DNA of 64,000 nt from Climacium dendroides (GCA_950106755.1 OX467092.1:4588001-4652000); one strand, 5' to 3'; shown: positions 45,255 to 57,300, numbered from the stretch's first letter. The notes: generated by a model not told the origin, from the letters alone. Numbers and translations: made by a program.

Positions 45255-45466
45255 GACAACTATAACAACCAAGAGGGGAGAGGACAACCTCATTTGGCAT
45301 CCCTATGATTCCAAGGCTTGGCGACACTTAATGTGGATCCTACTTTTGCTTGTGATCCTCGAAATGCTCACTTTGCATTCAATGCATTGGCTATAGATGG
45401 AGCGAACTCATTCAAATAGAATTGGTTGTTATTATCAATATGGCCAATGCTTTTATTGAATTATAA
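45255..45466 (+). pseudogene. CACTA Tnp2 transposase, N-terminal remnant before the miniature element
   Basis: Two frames give WHPYDSKAWRHL and then NVDPTFACDPRNAHFAFNAL, matching the HPADSxAWKHF..P.FASDPRNVRLGL block of Tnp2 (Transposase_21). It then reads ..LLSIWPMLLLNYN, matching the ..WPVVLIPYN block, up to the insertion point. There is at least one frameshift and one stop. Confidence 0.6.
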
Positions 45467-46239
45467 CACTAGTAGAAAAACAATGACCATGTCAACAAAA
45501 AATTAACAAAAAAGTGTTGAGGGCGTTTGTATTCGTGGTCACGTTGTCTTGGATAGTACCTAAGAAAAAACTGTTGTTCATTTTGTTATGGTGGTTATAT
45601 CAGAAAAATAATAATATTAATTCATTTTTAAATTTATTCAATGAATGGCTGCCACATGGCAAGCCAAGAACCAGCCCAGTACAAATTGCTATGTAGGCCA
45701 AAAACGACACATAAATAGGACCAAAAATTAGACTTTATAATTTAATTAGAAGAAAGTTAGACCTTACAATTAATTTAGGAGACAAGTTTCTTATAACTTA
45801 AACTTTGGTAATAGAAGAGAGGTGACTTTGGTGATAGAAGAATAGAAAAGATAATTTCTTCATAGAAATGGGGTAGTAGAAAGTAGAACAAACCATATGC
45901 GATATGTGAATTAAGACTATGGATGATTCACATATCCCATATGGTTTGTTTTAACCTTTTTATTACCCCATTTGTATAAAGAGCTTATCTTCTCCTCTCT
46001 TATGTCATTAAAGTCACCTCTCTTATATTGCTAGTGTGTGAAAGGCATGTCTTCTTAACAAAAAAGTATTAACTTTTTTGTTGATTTGAACGTTGTACTA
46101 TTTGAATCAACAAAAATTCAATGATCATTTTATTAACTTGTTCAAATAAATAAAAAATTGTTAAAATGGTCAATACAGTACCCCAATCAACAAAAAATTG
46201 TGAATTTTTTGTTGACTTGAATACCATTTACTAGTAGTG
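45467..46239. mobile_element. Miniature CACTA-like element with long internal palindrome, 773 bp, TSD TAA
   Basis: Starts CACTAGTAGAAAAACAATG and ends CATTTACTAGTAGTG, flanked by TAA on both sides (45464-45466; 46240-46242). Inside, 45815-45913 and 45927-46024 are inverted copies (AGAGAGGTGACTTTGGTGAT.. against ..GTCATTAAAGTCACCTCTCT) around a short loop with ATTCACATATCCCATATGG on one side. The right third has repeated TCAACAAAAA motifs. No coding region. Confidence 0.75.
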
Positions 46240-47871
46240 TAATGTCCCCCCTTTGTTTTGCACAAAAAAATTCTTTATACTATTGACCCTTCTAATTCCT
46301 AGAAGGGAGTCCGTTACAGCAAAAGTGTTTGACGTTTACTTAGAGCCTGTAGTAGATGAATTCCTACAGTTTTGGTCAAGAGTTCCTGCGTATGATATAA
46401 CAAAGGATGTAGGTTGCAAGACATTCCAAGTTTGTGCCATGTTGTTGTGGACTATCCACGATTTTTCGGGCTATGGGACAATGGGAGAAATTCTCCTATC
46501 AAGGCTACGCAGCATGTCCGTGATGCAGCATGAACTTGGATACTGAGCATTTGATGGAACTAGGGAAGCAAAACTACAGAGGAACACGTCGTTGATTACC
46601 TAAGAAACACCCCTACATGCAAACGAAGGAATACTTCAATGGCGCCATGAAATCCAGACCAAAGCCAAGGGCAGTCATAGTGGAGGAGCAATTGTTACAT
46701 GCAGTACAATTTGAGGCGTAGAAAGCAGCTAGAAATAGAGAGGGTACTTCTAGTGATCTATCAAAAGTACATGGCGTGAAGCGCATGAGCATTCTCTTCA
46801 AATTATCCTATTAGAAGGTTAGAATTCCTCTTTGATAATTCACTATTTTTCTTATACAACAAGCTCGGGATGACTTTGACGATAGGAGGCCACAATTGTG
46901 AGGTAGGTAACAATTGTAAGATGGTACCAGTCGCATTCTTTGTTTTACTAGAGTCTCCTCCGTGACTTCAACATGTCTTTCCCACTAGCCTTCTAGCTAA
47001 TCATGCATAGTATCGTTGCAAGTATCCTTTATGAGCACTGATTTGTTCTTGCTTTGTGTTTGGTTCTCATGTATAGGATCTTCTCATTTGCAACACGCTA
47101 AACGTCATACACTACGAAATGAATTTGACAAAGAACTTCCTCGAAACCATAATAGAGAAGAAGGATACGGTGAAGATGAAGAGGGACTTGCGGAGGAGGA
47201 ATGTCAAAAAGCACTTGTCGTTGACCCTTCACCCTCACAAGGCCGGTAAAATGGTGAAGTCTAGAGCTACTTATGTGCTGAATGAAGAAGAATTCGAGAA
47301 GTTTGTGAATTGCATCAAGTCATTGAAGACGCTAAGCAAATATTCATCTAACCTTAGGAAGTGCCTACAAAAGAAGAATTTTGCGGTCCTAAAATCACAT
47401 GATTACTATATCTTGATGCAGCAAGTCTTATCTTTAGTGTTGCAAAGGCTAATGAAACCTAGTCCATGCATGGCTGTAATGCAAATGTGCAAGGTGTTTT
47501 GCCACCTTTGTACAAAGGTTTACAATCCTAGTGACTTAGATTCACTAGAAGTTGATGTCACCAAGAGCATGGCATTGTTGGAGATTGAATCCCCCCCATC
47601 CTTTTTCAACATTATGACGCATCTTCCCTACCATCTAGATAAAGAACTAGACTTGTGCAGACCAATCACTACAAAGTGGATGTATCCAATAGAATGATAC
47701 ATGAAAGTCTTCCAAAAATTTGAGTTCATGCAGCAATGCACATGGGATGAAGACAAAGAGTACAAGAATGCCAAGGAGGTTCTCCAAGAGGTTGGGAAGC
47801 CATATGTTCTATTTGCTACTATGCAAGACATTGCTCACCAATACATGCTCACAAACGCATCCGTTATGTAA
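46240..47871 (+). pseudogene. CACTA Tnp2 transposase with DUF4218 region
   Basis: From the insertion point the frame gives TLLIPRRES, FDVYLEPVVDEFLQFW, VCAMLLWTIHDFSGYG, the VYLQPLIDEL..ALLWTINDFPAYG signature of Tnp2. It is followed by LPKKHPYMQTKEYFNGAMKSR and GVKRMSILFKLSY. After a probable intron (acceptor TATAG near 47075) come LNVIHYEMNLTKNFLETII and LHPHKAGK, then a DUF4218-like part: LKSHDYYILMQQVLSLVLQ, HLCTKVYNPSDLDSLEVDV, FFNIMTHLPYHL, TTKWMYPIE. A TGA at 47695-47697 replaces the Arg of the usual WMYPIERYM, after which YMKVFQKF..AHQYMLTNAS goes on to TAA near 47871. Other stops replace Trp codons. A non-functional but very clear En/Spm-type transposase. Confidence 0.85.
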
Positions 47872-48839
47872 TAATACTATATGTAAGTGCCTCCTTGAAC
47901 CACTCCCTGCAATGTATACTTTCTTGTGACCGGAGTGATCTTCTAGTATTTGTCGAAGAGAAGACAAATGCATTTGTCCCCTATGTTCTTGCACTGGTGG
48001 GCAACCACCACAAATTGCTTCAATAGTTGATGAGTAATGGAAAGTTGTGTTAGAGTTATCTACAAGTCATGTACTTGTCATATAATAATGTGGTATTAGA
48101 GAAGTCTACTTGTTGTCAACTTTTCTAGTGGAGTTGCATTCTTCTTATTGTTGTGACCTTCATTTACCATGTTATAGCACAGATCCAAGTTCAATTTATG
48201 GTATGGTGTTGCATTCACCCTACATTCACGTTAGTCATATATTTGATTGGACTTGCAACAAATGGAGAGTTGAACAAAGGGCAAATGTGTCCACTCTTGC
48301 GCTAGTAGAGTAGATGGTGAGTATTGTCCAGAATTCAGATCTAGATATGCAAAACTTGGAGGACCAGGACCGTTAGTTGCTCAATGCAAAGCCATTGCAG
48401 AGAGCCATGAAGTACTCCCGAATCATTGTTTTTAGTAATCACTTTCGAGTAGACAATGCAACTAACAACTGATTGAGTGATTGTGAAGATACAACAATGG
48501 CATTGCTTCAATTTTTGAATTGCCTTCAAAAAGTATTTGCAACTTGTCTATAAACTACATCGAGGTGCTCAAAGACATATTGCTCTTAGATTATGGTAGT
48601 CTAAATACACAAATCATTCTCTTATGATGTCGATGGGTGAAGGCCCAGGATAATCAAGGGAATGCAATGTATACGTGGGACAATATTGGATTTTTATTGG
48701 ATGGGAAGTTGTATTACGGAAAGAAGCACGAGCAAAATGAGAGGTTGTGGACAGAACAAATGCCTTCATCACCACAACATCAAAGAGTGATGGCTTCATT
48801 GCTCCTGAGATGTTGTAGTCCAAATTTTAGTTTTTATTT
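47872..48839 (+). other. Degraded 3' part of the CACTA gene region
   Basis: Several short plus-strand frames (48110-48313, 48637-48894) without recognisable domains. By position this could be the C-terminal part of the transposase or a second CACTA gene, but I cannot support either. Confidence 0.3.
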
Positions 48840-49920
48840 TGACCAATTGGCGTTTTGCCTATTAGTTCATAGCTTTCACCAATCAAGAGTGTAGTTGATA
48901 AGCTTACTAGTAGTAGTTACCAATTGGGATTGGATTTCAAGTGACCTGGGATTGTAAAGGACTTGTTGGCCAATTGATAGTTATATCATTTGGGAAGTTT
49001 AGGCTTTATAGGTAGTGATTCCCAATTGTGAATTCAGTGTCTATATGAGTGAGCAAAAATTCTTTCCACTAGTGGAAGTAAAACAATTGTGTTGTGATTT
49101 TGTATTTGATGAATAGATGAGTTTGTTTGCAATTGTGAGTAATGGTGTATGTGTATGTGTTTGAGTTATTGGATGTGTGTGAATTTGTGCCAATTGTATA
49201 ATTGATTGAGAATCTGTGTATAAATGAATTAATAGAATGAATTGTGTGCCGATTGGAGTTAATTTAATGAGTTAATGTTGTATACTAGATGTGTGAAAAG
49301 TTTGTATAACCGATTGGAAAGAATAATTATTTGGATATAGATTATGTAATTTGGAGAGTGATCTGTGCGAGTGTGCGACTAGGTGTATGAGTGACATTTA
49401 TTTATTGGAAATCAATTAGAGAATTTGTATAATAACTGAGTGTAATCGGAAAAGATTAGTTGAGCCAATTGGATGTTGAACAATGGTGTTTATCAAATAT
49501 TGGAATTGGATTAGAATGTAGACAATAGCAATTGGGAGAAATTTGTGGTGTGTAAATTGTGATTGTGAATGAGAGATTAATTCAAAACAGTTGATTGGAA
49601 ATTATTTGGAGAATTGGATTGGTGGTTTCTTAATTAAAAAAACAAATCAATCGATTGATGAAAAAAATGGAAAATATGATGTTGACAATTTCAATTGGAA
49701 AAGATGACAAATATTAATGTTGTAACAGAAAAAGAGGAGATCAATTGGAGATAAATGCAAATTGGTGATTAAAGCTTAGGACAAGGAGCAATTGGAGATG
49801 AAGATAAAGAAAGATTCACCATTGGATTTTTGATGAGTGATCTCAAATCATACTTATTAATGTGATGGAATTAAAAGTTTAAATCATGCAATTGGTGCTT
49901 TTAGGGAGTAAATAGCATAA
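48840..49920. repeat. Region crowded with CAATTG/ATTGG motifs
   Basis: More than 25 occurrences of CAATTG, CAATTGG or GATTGGA in about 1.1 kb, in AT-rich non-coding DNA between the Tnp2 remnant and the right end of the giant CACTA. The density suggests a degenerate short-motif array. Confidence 0.45.
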
Positions 49921-50099
49921 CCTATTGAAGTAAATTACCTCTTAGAATCCAAACTCTACCTTTAAGAATTTATTTTTGAAAAAGAAATAAAAACCTACTT
50001 ATAGATGTGGCCAATTCTACCAGAGGCAATGAATCTTATCAGGGCCATTGAATTATCCAAAGAAGACAACTTATTAGCTCACAAAGAGTATGGATTGTG

Positions 50100-50887
50100 A
50101 TTTGTAGTATGCAGTTGCATCAAAGTTGTGATAGACTCTCCTATTAGTCAAAGGAGTCTCCACTTAGTCATGACGTAGGCACAAAAGCCTAGCACTGGCT
50201 TAGTACAAAAAATTAGAGAGTCTTCTCCTGTAACTTTTGTCACTAGCAAAAAAAGACCTAATATTGTATTTCTTTTGTAGTGAAAACACCCCTAAACAAT
50301 CCCCTTAAACTATGTCTGAAGCACAACCGCAAGTCTATAACACACTGTATTGTATCACTTTAGTTCTCGTGCTCTGATAGTGTAGTAATGGAAAAAAGAC
50401 TAGTTGCCAAATAAGCACAGCATGAAAGTTCTCCAAAGTTTTGTGCTAGTCTCGAAGAAGTCATGTTGAAATGAACCAGAAGTAACCTGCAATGGCACTC
50501 TACGACTACTCATAACTCTCAAATGACTCGCTGTAAAAGTACAGATATGTCAGCGCAGCAACATCCATGTAAGCAACATCAAATTCCCACGAAGACGCCT
50601 TTAGTCATGAAGAAGTCATTTTGAAGTCACCACTTAGTAATTCAAAGTCACTTAATATTACTGCAACCTCTACAACAGGAAAAGAAATGAACTTTAAAAG
50701 AAAACGTGCACCAAAAGTACAATTTTCATCCCGTCATCATCCCTCAGTCACGACCGCGACTGGGAAATGACTCGGACACTGCCAACCTTGGCCAATGGTG
50801 CAATTAAAAAGGAGCTGTTGTGTCGTAGTTGCAGTCATGGGGAGATAAATGACTTAGCAATCATTTATACCCCATTTTCTTGTAGTG
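50100..50887 (+). repeat. Right subterminal array and terminus of the giant CACTA
   Basis: Repeated AGTCATGA, AAGTCATTTTGAAGTCAC and AATGACTCG motifs lead to CCCCATTTTCTTGTAGTG at 50887. A second TTTCTTTTGTAGTG at about 50283 looks like another CACTA-type end, perhaps from an internal rearrangement. Confidence 0.65.
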
Positions 50888-53412
50888 AAATGGTACAATA
50901 GACATCCATTGTGCAAGTTGGTGAAGTCAAATATTCACAACTCCAACAATCTAAAGTTTTATAAGTCATATTGCATTGGACATCTTACTTGTGAAAATTC
51001 AAAGTGTGATTACTTGAAGAGAGTTTCTAAAAAGAACAAAACCAAATGAACTAGTTATACAATCTTTTTTTGCAGTAGAAGACTCTCCTTGGAAATATTA
51101 TACTCTATTTGCAATATGAAGATCCAAGTACAATTTTAGAGGTGCTTGAATATTGCTATATCATAGTACAAAGTAGTTCACCAAAACTTCAAGTGATTCA
51201 TATCTTCATGGCAAATAGTGCTATGGTCAATTAGAATGTGGTTTGTATTGTTTATAGTAGTAGTTATGTCAATGAAAAAATGGAGAATCATGAAAGGATG
51301 TGCTTGTTTCATTAGACTGTTTTCTTCAAAAATACACACAAAAGAACATCAAGGAAGCATTCCAACAATAATACAATACACTATGCAAATAGTACAAATA
51401 TTCAAAGACTATGGAGGAGGCAAAGACATGTTACCTTGCAATTCGGTCATAGTGGTTATTATCTAGAGCTACTAATGAAGATGTACTTCATTACTTGGAC
51501 CACTAGTTGGCATTATGGCATTTTTGGTGTTGGTAATGAAAAGGCTATATGCAAATAGTAAGTGAACATCTATTTGAATTTTTACAATTGTTTTTTGCAT
51601 GCAAAAGTGTGTTGTGTGAAAGAGTATGTTTGCATTTTTGGTTTAATATAGGCTTTTGTCAAATCCAACTATGGATTTGTGAATACCGAATAGTATAAGA
51701 AAGATTTCATTTAGATTTGTCTAAGAATAAAGTATTAGCCTAAAATAGAGGTATTGCAAACACCTACAATACATTAGTCAAATCTAACTAATGTTGTTAT
51801 GGTGCCTCACAATACCCTTAGTTTTGAAAAAAAATTTAAAATTAAAATTTTTTGGGTGGTACTTAGGAGTACATGTAGGCTATTAGTGATAAGGTGGTTA
51901 ATTCTTGTACTACTCATTTGTAGAGGAAGAACATTTCTTTTAAATGTCTTTGGAAGTCCATCTTGTGTAAAGTATACCAACATAGAGACATTTGCAGTTC
52001 ACAAATAATATTGACTTTAATGAATAAAATTGAATATGTATATTCATGTATTGTTTTGGATGGATTCCTAAGGTTCAAGTTTGGAAAAGACAGTGAACAT
52101 GCTTTTGTGTAATTTGTGAAAAACACTTCATAACAACTGGCTTCAATTGTCCAAAAATTAAAAAAATGATTTGTTTAACACCACATGTGACGATAGTTTC
52201 CATACATGCCAATGCAAATGACTAAATACCAAGTGTATTTGAGAAGTCATACTTTTGGATCATGTCCATCAAAAGGGGAGTTGAAGTTGAGAGTTGCAAG
52301 ACATAGAGGAGATTTGAAGAAAATAGTAGAGGCATTGAATACAATTTTTGGAGTAGAGGGTGTAGGAATTCAAGTACCACATTTGGAAGGAAAAGAAATC
52401 TTTAAAAGCATTAAGAATAAGTTGGACATACCCATTGGTGATGTAGGAGATTCATTTTAACCTGATAAATTGAATTTTTTACAACCTCGAGTTCAAATGA
52501 GGTCCATTATAGTCTTCAAAGGGCAAAAAAACATAATATATCGCAAAAAATTTCCAACATTTTATGATTGCTTTTAAAAGCAAATGTAACACGTCTAAAT
52601 GGCACATTGTAAGGATTAGTTACAAATCTAACAACAAATATCAATCTCAACAACAAAATTCAAACACTAATGCACTGCCAAAATAGCAAGGGGACCCAAA
52701 GGCCCCCCTATTCCCACTTATCACAAGAATTTTTTTTTATTAAAGTCATTAAAAGGTGGTGGTAAAATTCTGGTTTTGTTGGGATAACATTGAGCAATGT
52801 GTGAAAGGAACAAAGCACAAATGGATCATCAATTAGCTCGAGGTATCAAAGGTGTGCCATGTTTTGATGAAGATAAATTTTAGTTGAAAAGAGACTTTGC
52901 TAATGCAACATGGTGGCTTGCATTTGTAAGAGCACCCTACATTGTCACCTCTTCAACATATTAAAGATATTTGACAGCGCACAATTGTATGATCAACTAA
53001 TGCTACCAATTTTTGATGCATATCCAATGATTAAGAACAACCAATCCATACAACAAATTGCAAATGCACTACTAGCTGAACAAGTGGGAGAGTGCTAGCA
53101 ATATCACATGACAAATTGTGGAAATGACCTTATTTTTCTTTCCAAGCCTAGAGGCAATAGTGTTGCCAAAGACCAAGGCAAAACATAGCAAAAATATATA
53201 TTAAATTTACAATTAGTATGTTCTCAATGTACACACATCTAAATTTTGTGAATATAGTTGTTTTTGCTATTGAAGGCCTTCAGCAATATGTGAATGGCAA
53301 GCACTTTTACTACTTATACAGATACTTTTGCAAGATGGATATCCATGACGACAAATTTATTTATACTTTAAATTATAGCTTCAACAAGTTGAAGCTTTTT
53401 ATAGTTTGAGCA
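50888..53412 (+). pseudogene. MULE-B transposase, main decayed part
   Basis: Plus-strand homologue of the MULE-A transposase in many broken frames. SNIHNSNNLKFYKSYCIGHLTCENSKCDY (50930-51020) corresponds to the Cys/His block. Near 51510 LDH*LALWHFWCW matches LEDWLAFWHFRYRQW. Positions 52206-52460 encode GELKLRVAR..VPHLEGKEIFKS, and 52585-52620 encode NTSKWHIVRISYKS. WDNIEQCVKGTKHKW follows near 52780, and KHFYYLYRYFCKMD (53310-53345) is the end of the SWIM region. Many stops are explained by C-to-T or G-to-A changes. The 5' part lies left of 21919. Confidence 0.75.
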
Positions 53413-53850
53413 AGGATCATTAATTAATGTTTTAGAATAGGCATAGCCACATTTCTTCTATGTACTTCATTTGCATGGTATTAATTTATAGTTGTTATGA
53501 GTGAAATGATTTGAAATATACAGAATGGAAAAATCTTCATTCCTTCATTCAATATGGGAGTATGTGTCGTTACTCAAATGTTTTGAAGTAACAATGTATG
53601 AATGATTAAGACCTACAATTATAAATTCTAAACCACAAATGTACATGTGAAGAAAAAATTGATTTTTTTTTCATTTTTTTTCCATTTTTTTCATAATATC
53701 TTCCATATTTTATAATTTTGAATAACCTAAGAGTGGACACTTTATTATGTTTGAGTATATTTGCAAAAGGTCAATGAGATTGTCATTTGATGGCCTAGAT
53801 TTGAATCCCACGAGGTTCCTATTTATACCAATAGGTGTCATCTCTATATT

Positions 53851-54235
53851 AGTTAAACGATAAGAGATGGTCTAATTTAGTTGTAGTAGAGACTAAGTAA
53901 TTTGCATATTTTTTTTGTGAATATTGTATGATGAAGTTACTATATTACTATACATTGGAATTCTCTAATTTTGTAGAAGGTGAATTTATAGTGGTTGAAC
54001 TATGCGTTGAACTGCTTTGAAGTTTCAAGGACATTTTCCATTGCAAATTGCAATTGGAAGATAAAAATTTAATGAAATCACAATCATAGGATTCCCATGT
54101 GACTATAAATAGTAAATAGTTGTTTTTTTGAAATTCTTTTAATTAAAAGAAAATTTGAAAAAAAATTGTGTTTGGGGCTCAAGGCTCACAAGCTTGTTGC
54201 TCAAGGTTCACATGCTAATGTTGTTGATGTAGCAA
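53851..54235 (+). repeat. MULE-B right end, first copy of a 385-bp direct repeat
   Basis: Nearly identical to 54669-55053. It ends with a MULE terminus: GGCTCACAAGC, GTTCACATGCTAATGTTGTTG, whose inverse CAACAACATTAGCATGTGA matches the MULE-A left end in 16 of 19 positions, with differences of the CG-decay type. ATGTAGCAA follows as a candidate 9-bp target duplication. Confidence 0.7.
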
Positions 54236-54668
54236 TACATAGATCTGTAGTATAATCTAGATAAAAGCTCTAGTTGAGGCATCCAAATTCTTGTAGCAAA
54301 AATGCATGTTGCGATTGTGCAATTTCATAATAAATGTATGAGACATATATGTTTGTAGCTATGAGTGTAATTGTCAGCAATTGACAAAGCATGACAAAAA
54401 CCATCAAATAGTCATGATCAACAATAGTTAAGTAATTGATGCAAGATCAGTTGGAATGGCCAAATGATAATGAATGTGGACAATTGTTCATTCAACAAAA
54501 AAAATGACATGCATTTGACTCAAAATTTAATATAAAAAATGATATTGAACACCACATTTGAATCATTATTTCTACTTGGCATTTATCAAATCCCAAAATG
54601 TATTTTGTCGGTCAGAGTGAAACTAGATGAGAACACCAAAGTTTTTTTTAATCACAAGGTCATTGATT
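54236..54668. other. Spacer between the two MULE-B end copies
   Basis: 433 bp of AT-rich DNA, no gene or repeat recognised. Confidence 0.5.
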
Positions 54669-55053
54669 AGTTAAACGATAAGAGATGGTCTAACTTAGTT
54701 GTAGTAGAGACTAAGTAATTTGCATATTTTTTTTGTGAATATTGTATGATGAAGTTACTATATTACTATACATTGGAATTCTCTAATTTTGTAGAAGGTG
54801 AATTTATAGTAGTTGAACTATGTGTTGAACTGCTTTGAAGTTTCAAGGACATTTTCCATTGCAAATTGCAATTGGAAGATAAAAATTTAATGAAATCACA
54901 ATCATAGGATTCCCATGTGACTATAAATAGTAAATAATTGTTTTTTTGAAATTCTTTTGATTAAAAGAAAATTTGAAAAAAAATTGTGTTTGGGGCTCAA
55001 GGCTCACAAGCTTGTTGCTCAAGGTTCACATGCTAATGTTGTTGATGTAGCAA
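54669..55053 (+). repeat. MULE-B right end, second copy of the 385-bp direct repeat
   Basis: Differs from the first copy at only a handful of positions. Similarity stops exactly after ATGTAGCAA, so the duplication includes the terminal repeat and the 9 bases next to it. Confidence 0.75.
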
Positions 55054-56190
55054 AACCTATAAAAGAACAGGAATCATGATTGATTTAACGTCTGGTTTAG
55101 TACGTTGCCTACATACCAAACTTATAGCTATTCTGCTAAACAACATCAACCAGAATGTTGATCTAAGATTTGTTTGGATCTTTTGGCTAGGTTTTTGTGG
55201 CTAGTACAAGCTTTTGTACCAACATTAGCTAACTTTTGAAGCAATTTATTTTCATTGTCCAATGTCTAACTTAAATTTGAGTTTTCTTGTATCCATTCAA
55301 AGTATGTCCAAATGTGTTGTAATGATAAAACAAAGAAGTTCAAGTTCTAAGGTAGTATACTCTAAAAGCACTTTCCCTCTTGAAATGTCTCCTATAAAAA
55401 GCGACTGAATGGATATGATTTGGTCCTTACATGGACCTCTTTAGCTATCGATTGAATCGATAAAAAAAATTCTTTATTGCAAGAGCCAATCATTGGCCTT
55501 GGTTTCCTCAAATCCCTTTAGAAGTTGCAAGTGGACGCATTTTTGGATACCTGGGGTCATAAATAGGTACCTACGATAGATATCTTTGAAAATTCATAAC
55601 TAATTCAAAAATGCATCAAAAAATATGAACCCACTTGTGTTACTTTCATAATCTATTTTTCTTTCTCTGAAAAAAATGAGTTAAAAAATATTTCTGTTCA
55701 TGCAAACCTATGGAAAGACGAACCATCCCTTGAAGTGGTCGCCTTTAGAGCATACTACCTCGATTATAAACCGATGAAAAGTTGGAATTTTTATTTGGAG
55801 AGGCGGTTGGCAGAGTGGACTGAGGGTGCTCTTACATCAGCCATCTGTGCTTTTTAGATGTCAGATCTTGCTTTAACAACTTCATCAGTCTCAAGATTGA
55901 TATGATTCAATCTACCCTTGAAGATGACATTCAATAGTTGGCCAAGCCTCTGATCACCCAAATCTCAATAACTTATTCTCCAATTGCAGCAGACTTCACT
56001 CTGATGAGCAATTGTAGATTTGGAGACAGAATGATCAGACTCTTGAGCTCTTCAAATTCCTTACTGACAACTTCTTGCACTCAGAAATAACTTACATTAT
56101 TTTAATACACACGACTTTTAAAACTTCCCCCATGGTTTACCTGGCATTCTGGCTCATCTGCAGTATTTCCGAAACGTCAGTAAACTCGTT
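55054..56190. other. No gene recognised
   Basis: Less AT-rich than the DNA further right, with a few short frames (for example around 55800-56000) but no domain, repeat or terminus that I can support. Confidence 0.4.
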
Positions 56191-56194
56191 TCAA

Positions 56195-56276
56195 AAAACA
56201 AAGAACAAGAAAAAGAAAAGAAAAGAGAAAAGAAGAGAAAAAGAAAAGAGAAGAGAAAAAGAAAAAGAAAAAGAGG
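56195..56276 (+). repeat. Polypurine tract (GAAAA/GAGAAAAG)
   Basis: About 80 bp of almost pure A/G with units AAGAAAAG and AGAGAAAAG. It is flanked on both sides by GTCAGTAAACT and by TATTTCCG close by. Translation gives Lys/Arg/Glu-rich peptide, which is an effect of the tract. Confidence 0.8.
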
Positions 56277-56719
56277 TCAGTAAACTTGCAATATTTCCGC
56301 AACAAGTTAGAATAATTATGTTTGTTTGTATGATAGAAAGTCTATTATATATCAAAGAGTGTGGAACCCGAGGTAGTTCTACTTTGAATCCCAAACAAAG
56401 TTTCCCAAAATTTAAGGAAAAAATGAATTAGTTTATTTTTAAAACAAAAAAATAAAAAAGATCTACTTCTTTATCATATTGCTCCTCTAATTTCTAACTT
56501 TTGCCAAGATGGGTGGTTAACCACTTCAACTCTATTACAACTTTGGAGGTTTGCATGCAACATAATATTGTATAACCAAGCAATATTCCTCCTTGTGTTG
56601 AAAAGGTATAATACTTTGCTAAATACTTGGGAGGGATTTATTAGTTACTCCATCAATTCCACTAAAAAATTCTAAACTAAACATAGTGCATGTACCACTA
56701 AAAAGGTTTCATTTCTTGA

Positions 56720-57300
56720 TTTTGATCATTGATCGTTGTGCACTAATGATTTTGAATTTCTAATTTTTTATGTTGAAGAGTTGAGTTGAAAAATCTAGAA
56801 AAAAGAAATTCAAAATGTACACACTTAATTTTCACTCATTAAAAAATTGTTAAGTAGAAAACTAGAAATAGGTTCAAGAAAATTGAAGGAAAAATTAAAT
56901 TATTAATAGCTTTGAGATGGAATTGAAACACACTTATCTTAATAGTTACATTGTTCTAGCAAGAGATCTTAACCTTGTGAAATTTTCTTTTTTAAATATT
57001 GTATGAATTGAATTCAAAAATGAACCCCTCTAAGTTATTTTTTCAAGAAGATGCTTAGATTACCTGAAAAACAAGATTGTTTATAATTTTCACATCAATA
57101 ATCCAAATAAAATGAAACAAGCTTTCCATGTAGATAAAATTTATAATAAAATTTAAATTTAAAATTATATATATTATCAGAAAGCTAATATGTATTTCTA
57201 TCTTTATTAAAAGTTTTAGAAAATCTCGACAAATATTGAAACTGTAGGAACTTGTCCAAAATCCATTTTGTCCCCTAAGTAGACAATAGAACTTCAAGAG
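56720..57300 (+). repeat. Dispersed repeat R, copy a
   Basis: Shares with copies b and c the order GAGTTGAGTTG..AAATCTAG, AAATTATTAATAGCT, GATGCTTAGATTACC..AAACAAGATTG and CCAAAATCCATTTTGTCC. Function unknown. Confidence 0.6.

Larger units (their letters stand above)
21920..50887 (+). mobile_element. Giant nested CACTA element (28,968 bp), TSD AAA, inserted in MULE-B
   Basis: The left terminus is CACTATAAGAAAATGGAGG; the right terminus, read inward, is CACTACAAGAAAATGGGG. Both are preceded by AAA (21917-21919; 50888-50890) and followed by ATGACT-type motifs. The empty site reconstructs a MULE transposase frame. A Tnp2-type transposase (45.2-47.9 kb, plus strand) and a DUF8039-like gene (41.4-41.2 kb, minus strand) point away from each other toward the two ends. 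Subtracting the nested elements (MULE-A 12.0 kb, solo LTR 1.4 kb, miniatures 1.2 and 0.8 kb, Tx-2 3.4 kb) leaves about 10 kb, a normal CACTA size. Confidence 0.72.

Noticed and set aside
56075..56431. 118-codon plus-strand frame
   Set aside because: The open length depends on the polypurine tract; there is no recognisable domain.
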